From Rivularia sp. MS3 (GTDB taxonomy: Bacteria; Cyanobacteriota; Cyanobacteriia; Cyanobacteriales; Nostocaceae): a stretch of DNA of 64,000 nucleotides. Shown here one piece after another: positions 35,488 through 44,382 of the stretch; the stretch's first letter is position 1; each line of letters starts with the position of its first letter. The notes beneath the pieces are model-generated. The model was not told where the DNA came from, did no database searches, and saw nothing but the letters and a program-made list of their open reading frames with translations. The stretch covers positions 23,534 to 87,533 of the forward strand of contig JAHCMI010000032.1 in NCBI GenBank assembly GCA_019192545.1. Direction: 5' to 3'. Both the position numbers and the translations under genes were made by a program.

Positions 35488-36364
35488 CTAATTTTGTTTC
35501 GGCAGCAGAACGCACGTTTTCTAATTTTAAGCCGGAAGCAGTACGCTTAATTAAACCAGTTAAAACATTTCCCGGTCCAATTTCTATAACTCGTTCAATT
35601 CTTTGTTCTGGTAAAGCTAATGCTATTTCTCGCCAACGCACGCTTCCAGTCATCTGCTGAATTAATCTTTGCTTTAAAACATCAGCTTCCACGGCGGGTA
35701 CTGGTTCTACATTAGATAAAACTGGTACATTGGCTTGATGAAATTCTACTGAAGCCAATACATCTTTAAATTCAGCAGATGCCTCCGCCATCATCGGCGA
35801 ATGAAATGCTCCCGATACTTTCAAAGGAACTTTGCGTTTTGCTTTAACTTGAGACAAAACGCTTTCTATAGCTTCAGGGGTACCGGAAATTACTACTTGT
35901 GCCGAACTATTATCATTTGCCAATACCGCATTATCAGTTTCTGCAAGGACTTTGTCTAATTGCTCTCTATCAAAACCAACCAAAGCCGCCATTTTTCCGC
36001 CAGCAGCATTTTCCATAAGTTCGGCTCGGCGTTTTACCAAACTTAAACCAGCAGACCATTCAAACACACCTGCTGCATATAAGGCAATATATTCTCCCAA
36101 ACTATGTCCCGCAACTAAATCAGGTTTCTCTTCTTTACCAATGAGATCGGCAAGAATAGTTTCCATAACGTACAAGCAAGGTTGAGTATAAAGGGTACGA
36201 GCTAACTTGTCTTCGTGATTCTGACAGATTTCGCTGACACTCCAACCCAGAATCTCCTGTGCTTGAGCAAACTTTTCTTTCGCTTCTGGTAATTCAAGTA
36301 AATCTGTTCCCATCCCCAACGCTTGGGAACCTTGTCCGGGAAACACCCATGCGGTTTTACTCAT
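35477..36364 (-). CDS. fabD: Malonyl-CoA:ACP transacylase
   Basis: A 295-aa enzyme: FPGQGSQ at residues 8-14, GHSLGEY with the nucleophile S88, and H188 in SGAFHSP. It moves malonyl from CoA to acyl carrier protein for fatty acid synthesis. Second-last gene in the plsX-fabH-fabD-plsC order. Its last few codons and stop lie in a heptad repeat block, a benign tail change. Gaps to fabH (263 bp) and plsC (155 bp) are filled with heptads, so co-transcription is uncertain. Confidence 0.95.
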   Translation of the reverse strand: MSKTAWVFPGQGSQALGMGTDLLELPEAKEKFAQAQEILGWSVSEICQNHEDKLARTLYTQPCLYVMETILADLIGKEEKPDLVAGHSLGEYIALYAAGVFEWSAGLSLVKRRAELMENAAGGKMAALVGFDREQLDKVLAETDNAVLANDNSSAQVVISGTPEAIESVLSQVKAKRKVPLKVSGAFHSPMMAEASAEFKDVLASVEFHQANVPVLSNVEPVPAVEADVLKQRLIQQMTGSVRWREIALALPEQRIERVIEIGPGNVLTGLIKRTASGLKLENVRSAAETKLVKS

Positions 36365-36394
36365 TAGTTATTAGTTAGTTAGTGATTAGTTTTT

Positions 36395-36622
36395 CATAGA
36401 GTTAGGAGTTAGGAATTAGGAGTTAGAAGTTAGAAATGAGGAGTTAGGAGTCAATAATTAGGAATTAATGAAGTATATTTGTTCCTAATTTATGCTGAGT
36501 TATACATTTAACTGAAAATACATTGGAAATACACAGGTGTTCTCATAACAAACACTGATTTCTCTGATTTAACATTCATAACTCATAACTCATAACTCAT
36601 AACTTATAATTCCTAACTCTTA
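36395..36622. repeat. Heptanucleotide STRR-filled spacer between fabH and fabD
   Basis: Blocks of GAGTTAG/GAATTAG-type heptads (about 36400-36475) and CTCATAA-type heptads (about 36578-36622) occupy most of the 263-bp gap. Confidence 0.8.
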
Positions 36623-36627
36623 CCTCT

Positions 36628-37614
36628 TCATCTTCCCCATTGAAATATCGCCGCACCCCAAGTTAGTCCAGCCCCAAAACCCGATGCAGCAATAGTATCT
36701 CCCCTTTTTATCTTGCCCTCTCTTACTGCTTCATCTAATGCAATTGGTATGGAAGCAGCAGAAGTATTGCCATAATTAGCTACATTACTTATTACTTTTT
36801 CTGATGGAATAGAAAGACGTTCGGCTACTGCATCAAGAATACGTTGGTTGGCTTGATGCAGTAGCAGCCAATCCACTTGTTCAACGCCGATATTGGCGCG
36901 AAACAGAGCTTTGTCAATAACTTCCGGTACTCGCTTAACGGCAAAACGATAAACTTCTTTACCGTTCATCGAAACATTGCCAAAACTTCCTTTGGAGACA
37001 TTTACCCCATCGATCAATTCTTGGGACTCGGTGGTATATGCAAGATTGAGACAGCTATTAAGGCTGCCATCACTTTTGATTTCAAACCCTAATAAACGGT
37101 CATCCTTATTGGCTTGCAACACCGCAGCACCAGCACCATCGCCAAATAATATGCAGGTGCGTCTATCTTGCCAATCCACCCAACGAGAGAGGATATCAGC
37201 CCCAATTAACAGTACATTTTGAAATACACCTGTTCTTATATATTGAGCGGCAGTTACTAATCCAAACACAAAGCCAGAACATGCCGCAGTCAAATCAAAT
37301 GCCACCGCCCTATTAGCTCCCAATTCAGCTTGAATTTGGCTAGCACTGCCAAACAAATCATCGGGAGTAGAAGTAGCGAGTAAAATTAAATCCAAATCTT
37401 TGGCTTCAATCTGTGCCATTTCTAATGCTTTGAGACTCGCAGCAGCACCAATGCTAGTGACTGACTCCGTAGCCGTAGCCAATCTTCGTTGACGGATTCC
37501 CGTTCTCGTGGTAATCCATTCATCCGACGTTTCAACAAGTTTGCTCAGCCCCTGGTTATCAAGAAATGTTCCTGGCACAGCCGAGCCACTTCCTGTAATT
37601 GCTATTCCGCTCAT
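36628..37614 (-). CDS. fabH: 3-oxoacyl-ACP synthase III
   Basis: A 328-aa condensing enzyme with the Cys-His-Asn triad: C112 in TAACSGFVFG, His in LLHQANQRI, and Asn in VANYGNTSAASIP. It starts fatty acid elongation by joining acetyl-CoA to malonyl-ACP. It is downstream of plsX (559 bp) and upstream of fabD on the same strand. Full length. Confidence 0.96.
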   Translation of the reverse strand: MSGIAITGSGSAVPGTFLDNQGLSKLVETSDEWITTRTGIRQRRLATATESVTSIGAAASLKALEMAQIEAKDLDLILLATSTPDDLFGSASQIQAELGANRAVAFDLTAACSGFVFGLVTAAQYIRTGVFQNVLLIGADILSRWVDWQDRRTCILFGDGAGAAVLQANKDDRLLGFEIKSDGSLNSCLNLAYTTESQELIDGVNVSKGSFGNVSMNGKEVYRFAVKRVPEVIDKALFRANIGVEQVDWLLLHQANQRILDAVAERLSIPSEKVISNVANYGNTSAASIPIALDEAVREGKIKRGDTIAASGFGAGLTWGAAIFQWGR

Positions 37615-38173
37615 TTTGCACTCATTCTCTCCACAGCTATCCGCGCTTAAGGACTGTTGAAAACTTTTCGATCAAAAAAACAGCATATTTCCCAATTATG
37701 AGGTACATCATAAACGGGCAAGATACCCTGTTAACCGCACCTGACGGCAAACGCGCAAAGCCTGCGGCTTACTTTGACCCGAAGTTCATTTGCGGGCAAG
37801 TTGTTCTGTGTCTAACACAAGGTTTAATAGTTAATAGTTGTACCATTATTATTGACAATGTGCTGATTTGCGGTCCGTTAGCAGTTCAGAGTACCAATCG
37901 GGCAATTATCAATAAGCCTGTTTTTAGAACGAACAAACGCAATTAACTAAAAAATCAAGCAATAAAATCTGTCCGCATCAAAAGAAAAATTGGCTTTTAT
38001 CGTAAAAGTTTTCTTTTTCCTTACAATCTTTTTTCTCTAGAGAAAAGACATAAAATATTATTCCTTAATTTAGACTCCAACAATTTCAAAAATTAAATTA
38101 TGGAGCGACAACTGCGTTTGTTCGGTTCTGGGTTTTGATGCGGCTAATCATTTGACTGCCCCGGAAGGCTAAA
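37615..38173. other. Intergenic region with a large inverted repeat
   Basis: 559 bp between plsX and fabH. AGAACGAACAAACGCA and TCCGCATCAAAA (37926-37984) recur as complements (TTTTGATGCGG, TGCGTTTGTTCGGTTCT) at 38114-38152. The result is an imperfect inverted pair about 230 bp long, possibly a small mobile element. A plus-strand open frame at 37599-37946 starts inside fabH and looks accidental. Confidence 0.5.
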
Positions 38174-39196
38174 TCATAAAATGCTTTTTTCGTTCAGATT
38201 CTGGGAGTGAATCCGTTCTAATACCTGATTGTCTACTGCTTCTTTAGCTAAACGAATTGCACCGAAAATTGAAGGAGCTTGGGAGCTGCCATGACCAATT
38301 ACACATATGCCGTTTACGCCTAACAGTAAAGCGCCGCCATGTTCTGCATGGTCTACTCGTTGCTTAATTCGCTTCAAATTTGGTTTTAAAATAGAACAAC
38401 CAAGCTGACCGCGCAATCCTTGGGGTAATTCTTCGCGAATAATTTGCAACATAATTTCCCCAACTGCCTCGGCAAATTTCAATAAGATATTGCCTACAAA
38501 ACCATCACATACAATTACATCAAAATCACCAGAAAGCACATCGCGCCCTTCAGCATTGCCAACAAAGGAGATGTACGGATTTTCTGTAATCATTTGGTGA
38601 GCGCGTATGGCAACATCATTGCCTTTACATTCTTCCTCACCGATATTTAATAAACCGACCTTTGGTTCTGCAACACCCAAAACATACTGAGAGTAAGCCG
38701 AACCTAAAATGGCAAATTGCTCCAAAAACTTAGGACGGCAATCTACGTTAGCGCCAACATCAAGTACCAGAACTTGTTTGCTAGCTACCATCGTAGGAAA
38801 TACAGCACCAATTGCCGGACGTTCAATACCCGGAAGTCTTCCCAAACGAAGTAAAGCTGCTGCCATCGCTGCGCCAGAATGACCGGCACTAATTACAGCA
38901 TCAGCTTGTCCCTTTTTAACCAGACTCATCGCTACATTAATGGAAGCCTTTGGTTTGCGTCTAATGCCGCTTAAAGGTTCCTCATCCATAGCGATCGCGC
39001 CTTCGGCAGGGACAATTTCCACTTGTTCGGACTTTATTGATGGAGGCAGTGTTCGTTCAATATCTTCGGGGGAGCCTACCAACAATACTTTTACACCCAA
39101 TTCTTCCACGGCTCGCAGTGCGCCAGCCACGATTTCACCGGGTGCATTATCTCCTCCCATTGCATCAATAGCGATTCTTACGCCAGTCGATCCCAT
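38174..39196 (-). CDS. plsX: Phosphate acyltransferase PlsX
   Basis: A 340-aa protein starting with IAIDAMGGDNAPGEIVAGA, with LLVGSPEDI, SAGHSGA, LLNIGEEECKG and VGNILLKFAEA; all are standard for PlsX. It makes acyl-phosphate from acyl-ACP, linking fatty acid synthesis to phospholipid synthesis. It heads the plsX-fabH-fabD-plsC group. Confidence 0.95.
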   Translation of the reverse strand: MGSTGVRIAIDAMGGDNAPGEIVAGALRAVEELGVKVLLVGSPEDIERTLPPSIKSEQVEIVPAEGAIAMDEEPLSGIRRKPKASINVAMSLVKKGQADAVISAGHSGAAMAAALLRLGRLPGIERPAIGAVFPTMVASKQVLVLDVGANVDCRPKFLEQFAILGSAYSQYVLGVAEPKVGLLNIGEEECKGNDVAIRAHQMITENPYISFVGNAEGRDVLSGDFDVIVCDGFVGNILLKFAEAVGEIMLQIIREELPQGLRGQLGCSILKPNLKRIKQRVDHAEHGGALLLGVNGICVIGHGSSQAPSIFGAIRLAKEAVDNQVLERIHSQNLNEKSIL

Positions 39197-40287
39197 TGCT
39201 CAGAGCTTCCAGAAACCTTACAAATTTTACCAGATGCCCCTGCTAGTCGCAGTAGATTTTTAACTACCAAATCTTACTTTTTTAAGTAAGGCATCAACTT
39301 CTACTTTTGCTCAACATAACACGAATTCACCTCTATCACTCACTCTCATCTCTTTACAGGTAAATGTTTTAAGCGATAAAAGGTCAGCCAAAGCAACGAA
39401 AACAATATTGCTGTTGAGCGTAAAGCACTATTAAACCATCAGACAGACAAAATCAAGAATAAATGAATTGTTAAAAGCAATAGCAATATTTTTCTTCGCA
39501 AAAAAATATGTACGACTTCCACAAAATATCAAAATCTCTTATTTGTTATTTGGACTTTTATCATATATGGATTTGTATAATAAATGTCTTAATAGACGGC
39601 GGATTTATCCGCCTTTTTTGAACTTCCTCGGCGGTCTGAAGACACGCCGCTTCCGTTCTCTTGATGTACTAGGTAAAACAATCTTTCTGAAACAAAGTCC
39701 AAAAAATAATTAAATTTGCCTGATTTGGTTGAAAACATCCAGAATATATTCACAGCGATGAGAGTGCAACCCTTAGAAAACAAAGGTTATCAATATTATT
39801 TTGCCCGCAAACGATATCTTTGATAATATTAATTTTCTGGGATTTTACGAACTAAAATGATATTGCTGTCGTTTATTTTACTTGCCCATCAGTAATTAAA
39901 TTATCCGCTACATTGATTAAATCGACGCATGAAATTTGCCCCAATAATTGCTAAATCATATTTTTATGAACTCTACGATTTGCAGCAACATCGGCGTTCA
40001 AAATGATTTTATCTCTATATATCTCTTGAAATCTACTTGAAACACCCGTTGTTTTCCATAACCTTTTTTTGTTAATCAATTTGGTGCGATCGCGACCAGA
40101 AGTGTGATAATAAAACCCATTAGATAAAAAATTTAAGCATAATGGTTGAGGCAGATTGCAAAACTTTGTTATATGGCTCTCTTCCACAACAGAAGCTATA
40201 AAGCTATGATTACTCAATGCTGATGGGTTTGCTTTGTGCGTAATATTACAGCAAAATGCGTAGCAGTTACTTGTATAGGAGTTAAGG
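39197..40287. other. Long intergenic region with a terminator
   Basis: A 1.09-kb gap between plsX and the PBP4 gene. A clear intrinsic terminator (39598-39619) points along the plus strand with no annotated gene before it, and a TCGGCGGTCTGAAGACACGCC segment follows. Small open frames (39468-39713, 39589-39783, 39951-40511) overlap each other, the hairpin or the next gene and lack good ribosome-binding sites. Confidence 0.5.
39598..39619 (+). terminator. Intrinsic terminator without an assigned gene
   Basis: GGCGGA and TCCGCC form a 6-bp GC-rich stem with a TTTA loop, directly followed by six Ts. It would end a plus-strand transcript that starts somewhere upstream, perhaps a small RNA from the plsX upstream region. 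Confidence 0.6.
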
Positions 40288-41610
40288 ATGCTGGAGTTAT
40301 TTGGTTCGGGTTTAATTTCATTATGGCTAGATATGGCAGGAGTAAAATTAAAGCCAATGCAGGCTGTTGATACCTTAGCTTGGCAAACTGGTACCAACTT
40401 AGTTCTCGCCCCCGACCCAAATCCAGCCAGAATTAATACGGTACGAGAATATCTAAAACAACTACAAGCACTAAAACTAATCAAACCCGAACAAACCCAA
40501 GTCCAAGGCATTTGGATGCAGTCAGGCCCAATGTTGATGGCTAACCATCAAGGCACAAAACCCTTACCAGCTGCTTCTTTAACTAAAATTGCAACTTCAC
40601 TGGTGGCTCTCAAACATTGGGGTCACGATCATAAATTTGAAACTTTGATAAATGCTACAGGACCAATTAAAAACGGTGTATTAGAAGGGAATTTGGTCGT
40701 TAATGCCAGTGGCGATCCACTGTTTGTTTGGGAAGAAGCAATAACTATTGCCAATGAACTGAATAAAATGGGCATAAAGCGCGTTAATGGCAATTTAGTC
40801 ATTGTTGGCAAATTTGCCATGAATTTCCAGCGCAATCCGCAATTAGCAGGGCAGGCATTAAAAAGAGCATTTAATTCTGCTACTTGGTCTAGAGCAATAG
40901 CCTTTCAGTATTCCCGAATGCCCAAGGGTACGCCAAAACCTCAAATCGTCATTACTGGGAAAGTTGAAGTTAAAGATAAAGTTGAAACCTCTCAAATCAA
41001 GCTGATACGCCATCGCTCTTTACCAATGGCACAGTTAATTAATGAGATGAATGTTTTCAGTAACAACGAAATGGCAGAAATGCTCGCAGAATCAGTCGGA
41101 GGAGCCAGTGTAGTCCAATCAACTGCGGCTAAACTCGCAAGAGTACCTGTAGAAGAAATTCAACTGATCAATGGTTCCGGACTCGGACAAGAAAATCGCA
41201 TTTCTCCTAGGGCTGCGACTGCGATGTTAATGGCAATTCAACGTTTAGCAACGCCTCATAATCTGACTGTAGCTGACTTGTTCCCGACTTCTGGTTTAGA
41301 CCATCGCGGTACGACTTACGCCAGACGCATTCCTAAAAATACAGCTTTTAAAACTGGTACTTTAAGAGATGTTAGTGCTTTAGCAGGAGTAATGCCAACA
41401 AAAAATCGCGGTTTAGTTTGGTTTGCGGTTATTAATAAAGGTGTTTATGTTCCGGGCTTTCGTTCCGAACAAGACAAGCTACTGCAAAAAATGCTTAAAG
41501 ATTTACAAGAGCCAGCAACTGCTTCAACTGCTGTTAGCCCTACTGAGGGGAAAAAAGACATACCCGAATTAGGTAAAGCAAATCGTAATGAAATTTTATA
41601 TAAAAGCTAA
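40288..41610 (+). CDS. D-alanyl-D-alanine carboxypeptidase, PBP4 type
   Basis: A 440-aa S13-family penicillin-binding protein. Active-site motifs are SLTK (97-100), SNN in VFSNNEMAEML, and KTG in FKTGTLRDVS. It trims the terminal D-Ala or cuts cross-links in peptidoglycan. The N-terminal residues look like a weak membrane or export signal, not a typical one. A ribosome-binding AGGAG lies 8 nt before the ATG. The Pro/Ser/Thr-rich C-terminal tail has no motif. A long heptad block follows. Confidence 0.92.
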   Translation: MLELFGSGLISLWLDMAGVKLKPMQAVDTLAWQTGTNLVLAPDPNPARINTVREYLKQLQALKLIKPEQTQVQGIWMQSGPMLMANHQGTKPLPAASLTKIATSLVALKHWGHDHKFETLINATGPIKNGVLEGNLVVNASGDPLFVWEEAITIANELNKMGIKRVNGNLVIVGKFAMNFQRNPQLAGQALKRAFNSATWSRAIAFQYSRMPKGTPKPQIVITGKVEVKDKVETSQIKLIRHRSLPMAQLINEMNVFSNNEMAEMLAESVGGASVVQSTAAKLARVPVEEIQLINGSGLGQENRISPRAATAMLMAIQRLATPHNLTVADLFPTSGLDHRGTTYARRIPKNTAFKTGTLRDVSALAGVMPTKNRGLVWFAVINKGVYVPGFRSEQDKLLQKMLKDLQEPATASTAVSPTEGKKDIPELGKANRNEILYKS

Positions 41611-41624
41611 ATTCAGTCAACACT

Positions 41625-41853
41625 AAACAGTCAACAGTTAACAGTTAACAGTGAATAGTTAACAGTTAACTTTTAACAGCGAGCAATTACAATCAATTTA
41701 TACACTTGAACTCGCAATAGCGATCGCTGAGTTAATAGTAATAACTGCTTGCTGATGATCCACACCCTGCGGGTGAACCACTGCTCACTGCTCACTGCTC
41801 ACTGCTCACTGCTCACTGCTCACTGCTCACTGCTCACTGTTCACTGCTCGCTG
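41625..41853. repeat. Large heptanucleotide STRR
   Basis: A block of CAGTTAA-type heptads runs from about 41631 to 41690. Eight perfect CTGCTCA heptads then run from 41781 to 41836, followed by CTGTTCA and CTGCTCG to 41850. This is the longest perfect heptad array in the window, just before the 3' end of the lptC-like gene. Confidence 0.9.
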
Positions 41854-41860
41854 ATAACCG

Positions 41861-43063
41861 TTAATTATCAAAGTTAGGAATAATCTCTGTAATCACCCGA
41901 TCGCCAGAATTTCCTCCTTTCACAACAACATTTTCCGTTTTAAAGTTACCAGTGGCAGTATCACCTTTAAAAGTTAATTGAGGGTCTGTTTGAGCATATA
42001 TGACGTTGCCAGAAGCTTCCACTAATTGTTTATTCAAAAACCAAGTCAAATTATTAGATTGAATAGACTGACCTTTTTGTCCGACACCTCTAACGTCTCC
42101 CCGAACGTAAACTGTGTCTGATGGTATTTTTAATTCACCTCGATTCCCACTTACTGCTATATTTTCCTCACGATGCACCACTTTCACTGGTGCATTTGTT
42201 TTAATATTTTCCGCATTAATATTCCAAGTTATGGAGTTACTAGCTATCTGCACCAAAGGATCTAGCAATTCGATAAAAGCATTTTTAGTGATATTAACAA
42301 TTTTTGTTTTCAGGAAAACTTCAGCAGCGTCTCCCCTACCACGATCCGTAAGTTTATTATTCTTGAAACGGTCAATTTGCATGGTACGATTGCCAATCAA
42401 TTTTTCCTGTTCAATCATCCAGGTTAATTCTTCAGTTCGCATTTGCAGTTGAGGCTCTACCGATTTCGCTACAACTCCTCCAGAAAAATCGATACGCTGT
42501 TCGCGGGTTTTTACTCTCGCTTCTTTTGCTACTGCTTGTAGCTGTTTGTGAGTACCGTTAATTTGATTGCGAACAATCATCAAGTCTTCTTTCGGTCGCC
42601 ATTCTAATTCGTTACCCCGCAACACCACACCATTTTTCGGGTCGGTTGCAACAATTTTACCTTTGAGAAATAACTGCTTTCCGTCTTGCCTAATATCAGC
42701 TTTTTCTGCTGTAATTTTATATACTATTTTGCCGTCTTGGTATAGTTCTCCATAAGGATTCTGAGCATTACCTATTTGTTTTTCTTTAGTATATTTAGCT
42801 TCTTTGGCGTTTACCTTCCAAATTGGTTGACCTTTTTCATCAAATTGTTCTAAAGCTACACCTTGAAAAGTAAAGTTACTTTCGTCTTCTTGTACGGATT
42901 CGTTTTCGACTGGCTCCTCGTCAATGTTAGTCTTCTGACTTCCACAACTAATTAATGTCAGAAGACACAAAGCGCAAGGCAGAAGGCAGAGGCTAAAAGC
43001 CCTATGAGTTAAGCTTTTCATCCTGGATGTTTTAAAAAGTTTTTTGCGCCATACAGCATTCAT
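41861..43063 (-). CDS. LptC-like LPS export protein (lipoprotein)
   Basis: A 400-aa protein with a lipoprotein signal ending LISC and three LptC-type beta-rich repeats (for example FTFQGVALEQFDEKGQPIWK). It matches the cyanobacterial 'LPS export ABC transporter periplasmic protein LptC' family, bridging the inner-membrane transporter to the outer membrane; it is longer than proteobacterial LptC. The outermost ATG is at 43063; a second ATG at 43021 gives a better-sized signal peptide. The hydrophobic core of the signal (FSLCLLPCALCLL) is encoded by heptads at 42957-42998. No lptA or lptB is adjacent. Confidence 0.85.
   Translation of the reverse strand: MNAVWRKKLFKTSRMKSLTHRAFSLCLLPCALCLLTLISCGSQKTNIDEEPVENESVQEDESNFTFQGVALEQFDEKGQPIWKVNAKEAKYTKEKQIGNAQNPYGELYQDGKIVYKITAEKADIRQDGKQLFLKGKIVATDPKNGVVLRGNELEWRPKEDLMIVRNQINGTHKQLQAVAKEARVKTREQRIDFSGGVVAKSVEPQLQMRTEELTWMIEQEKLIGNRTMQIDRFKNNKLTDRGRGDAAEVFLKTKIVNITKNAFIELLDPLVQIASNSITWNINAENIKTNAPVKVVHREENIAVSGNRGELKIPSDTVYVRGDVRGVGQKGQSIQSNNLTWFLNKQLVEASGNVIYAQTDPQLTFKGDTATGNFKTENVVVKGGNSGDRVITEIIPNFDN
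42957..42998. repeat. Heptad repeat within the lptC signal-peptide codons
   Basis: Six heptad steps (GTCAGAA, GACACAA, AGCGCAA, GGCAGAA, GGCAGAG, GCTAAAA on the plus strand) coincide with the hydrophobic core of the LptC-like signal peptide. The same GGCAGAA heptad type is common in intergenic STRRs of heterocystous cyanobacteria. Confidence 0.65.
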
Positions 43064-43554
43064 AGACGTAGAAAAAATTAATATTATCCGTATTGATGTT
43101 TTGATTTTAAATTTAAACTTTTTGTACTAATTTTGTATTCAATTTAGCTGCTGCGTATTTAGTCTGTAGGCAATATGCAGGTTGTCAGTTAGATGAAATA
43201 CAGATTGACCTCACCACGCAACGCAGTGGCTCCCCTTCCCCTCTGCTTGTTAAGGCGTGAGGTGGAGTAGTGTATTGCACAGAGATCGACAACTACTATA
43301 TGCAGGAATTCTTGCTTCAAAGGGATTCCAATTAATTTAACCTCGGCAAGCATCGTAATATTAAGTTGTACCTCCTGCAAAGTGCTGTATGCTCATAACT
43401 AAAAATGCGTTAGTAGCTAAAACTCCTGATGATTGAAAGAATTTAGCTAATTAACGCATTTGCATAAAGATAAATTTTGGATAATTCAGCTTTTGATGTC
43501 CAATAGTTTATCCTCCCTTTAACTCGTCACTACACTTTTTCTAATGTTAAAGTT
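43064..43554. other. Intergenic region with dispersed repeat and hairpin
   Basis: 491 bp. A degenerate CCTCACC...GGTGAGG-type repeat lies at 43197-43266, and a long-stem hairpin at 43403-43461 probably ends the NYN gene transcript. A 63-codon frame at 43189-43380 covers the repeat and is not convincing. Confidence 0.5.
43403..43461 (-). terminator. Probable terminator of the NYN gene
   Basis: AAATGCGTTAGTAGCTAAA (43403-43421) pairs with TTTAGCTAATTAACGCATTT (43442-43461) with one mismatch. On the minus strand the stem is followed by a short T-run (ATTTTTAG), about 94 nt after the NYN stop codon. Confidence 0.55.
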
Positions 43555-44193
43555 CTATTCTTGAACTTCTAAACGAGGATCTACCATACCAGATGTTGGT
43601 GATTGCTCTAAAAAGCTCATTTCGGGCAATGGTCGATAAGGATACCCTTGACGAGGTGTTTTCTGAATATCTTCTTTCACAGCTTCTAAATCAATGTAAC
43701 GGTCGGAAACATTAATTAAACTATCGCTAGTCATAGAGCGTAAACTAACTACTTCCACCCTAACCCCGCGATAACTAACGGAATTCACCGCATATGCTAA
43801 ATCCCCGTCACCACTAACTAGAACGGCAGTGTCGTAGGAATCAACTAAAGCCATCATATCTACAGCTATTTCCACATCCAAATTAGCTTTTTTTGAGCCA
43901 TCTGGTAGCTGTACCAAATCTTTAGCTATAACTCTATAACCATTACGACGCATCCACAACAAAAATCCCTGCTGTTTTTCATTTGTCCTATCAACACCTG
44001 TATAGAAAAACGAACGCAGCAATCTTGAACCACCTGTTAACCTCGAAAGCAGTTTAGTGTAATCAATTTCAATCCCTAATTGAAGCGCTGCGTAAAACAG
44101 ATTGGAGCCATCAATAAATATAGCTACGCGACCTCGATTTTCTAAAACTTGTTCGGGAGTAAATATTGACTCTTCCTGTAAATTATTCAACAT
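43555..44193 (-). CDS. NYN domain protein, LabA-like (DUF88)
   Basis: A 212-aa protein with a PIN-like NYN domain at about residues 20-170: FIDGSNLFY (D28), the acidic cluster ANLDVEIAVDMMA, and VSGDGDLAYAV. These Asp residues would bind metal for RNA cleavage. In Synechococcus a member of this family, LabA, influences KaiC-dependent circadian output; whether this copy does is not known. The C-terminal 40 residues are Pro-rich and variable. Stand-alone. Confidence 0.88.
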   Translation of the reverse strand: MLNNLQEESIFTPEQVLENRGRVAIFIDGSNLFYAALQLGIEIDYTKLLSRLTGGSRLLRSFFYTGVDRTNEKQQGFLLWMRRNGYRVIAKDLVQLPDGSKKANLDVEIAVDMMALVDSYDTAVLVSGDGDLAYAVNSVSYRGVRVEVVSLRSMTSDSLINVSDRYIDLEAVKEDIQKTPRQGYPYRPLPEMSFLEQSPTSGMVDPRLEVQE

Positions 44194-44382
44194 TTTTCTG
44201 ATACCTCATTTCTTATTTTACAATACGTTTGTTATTCTTGTAATAATTGAAACTTACTATGTTTCTATACACGTAAGTTTCGGCGATTTATGATAATCAT
44301 TCAAGGCTAATACTTACACCTTGATAAATCAAGCTTTGTAAATAGCGTTAGCAAAATATTACTGTTGCTTAGTTAGCACAAT

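Noticed and set aside
37599..37946. Plus-strand 115-aa frame between fabH and plsX
   Set aside because: It starts inside fabH in antisense, has no ribosome-binding site, and its sequence shows no family motif.
39951..40511. Minus-strand 186-aa frame overlapping the PBP4 start
   Set aside because: It overlaps the well-supported PBP4 gene in antisense and has cysteine/serine-rich, unlikely composition.
41781..41850. CTGCTCA array as a CRISPR-like or satellite coding repeat
   Set aside because: Unit of 7 bp, intergenic and of the known STRR type; no open frame is supported.
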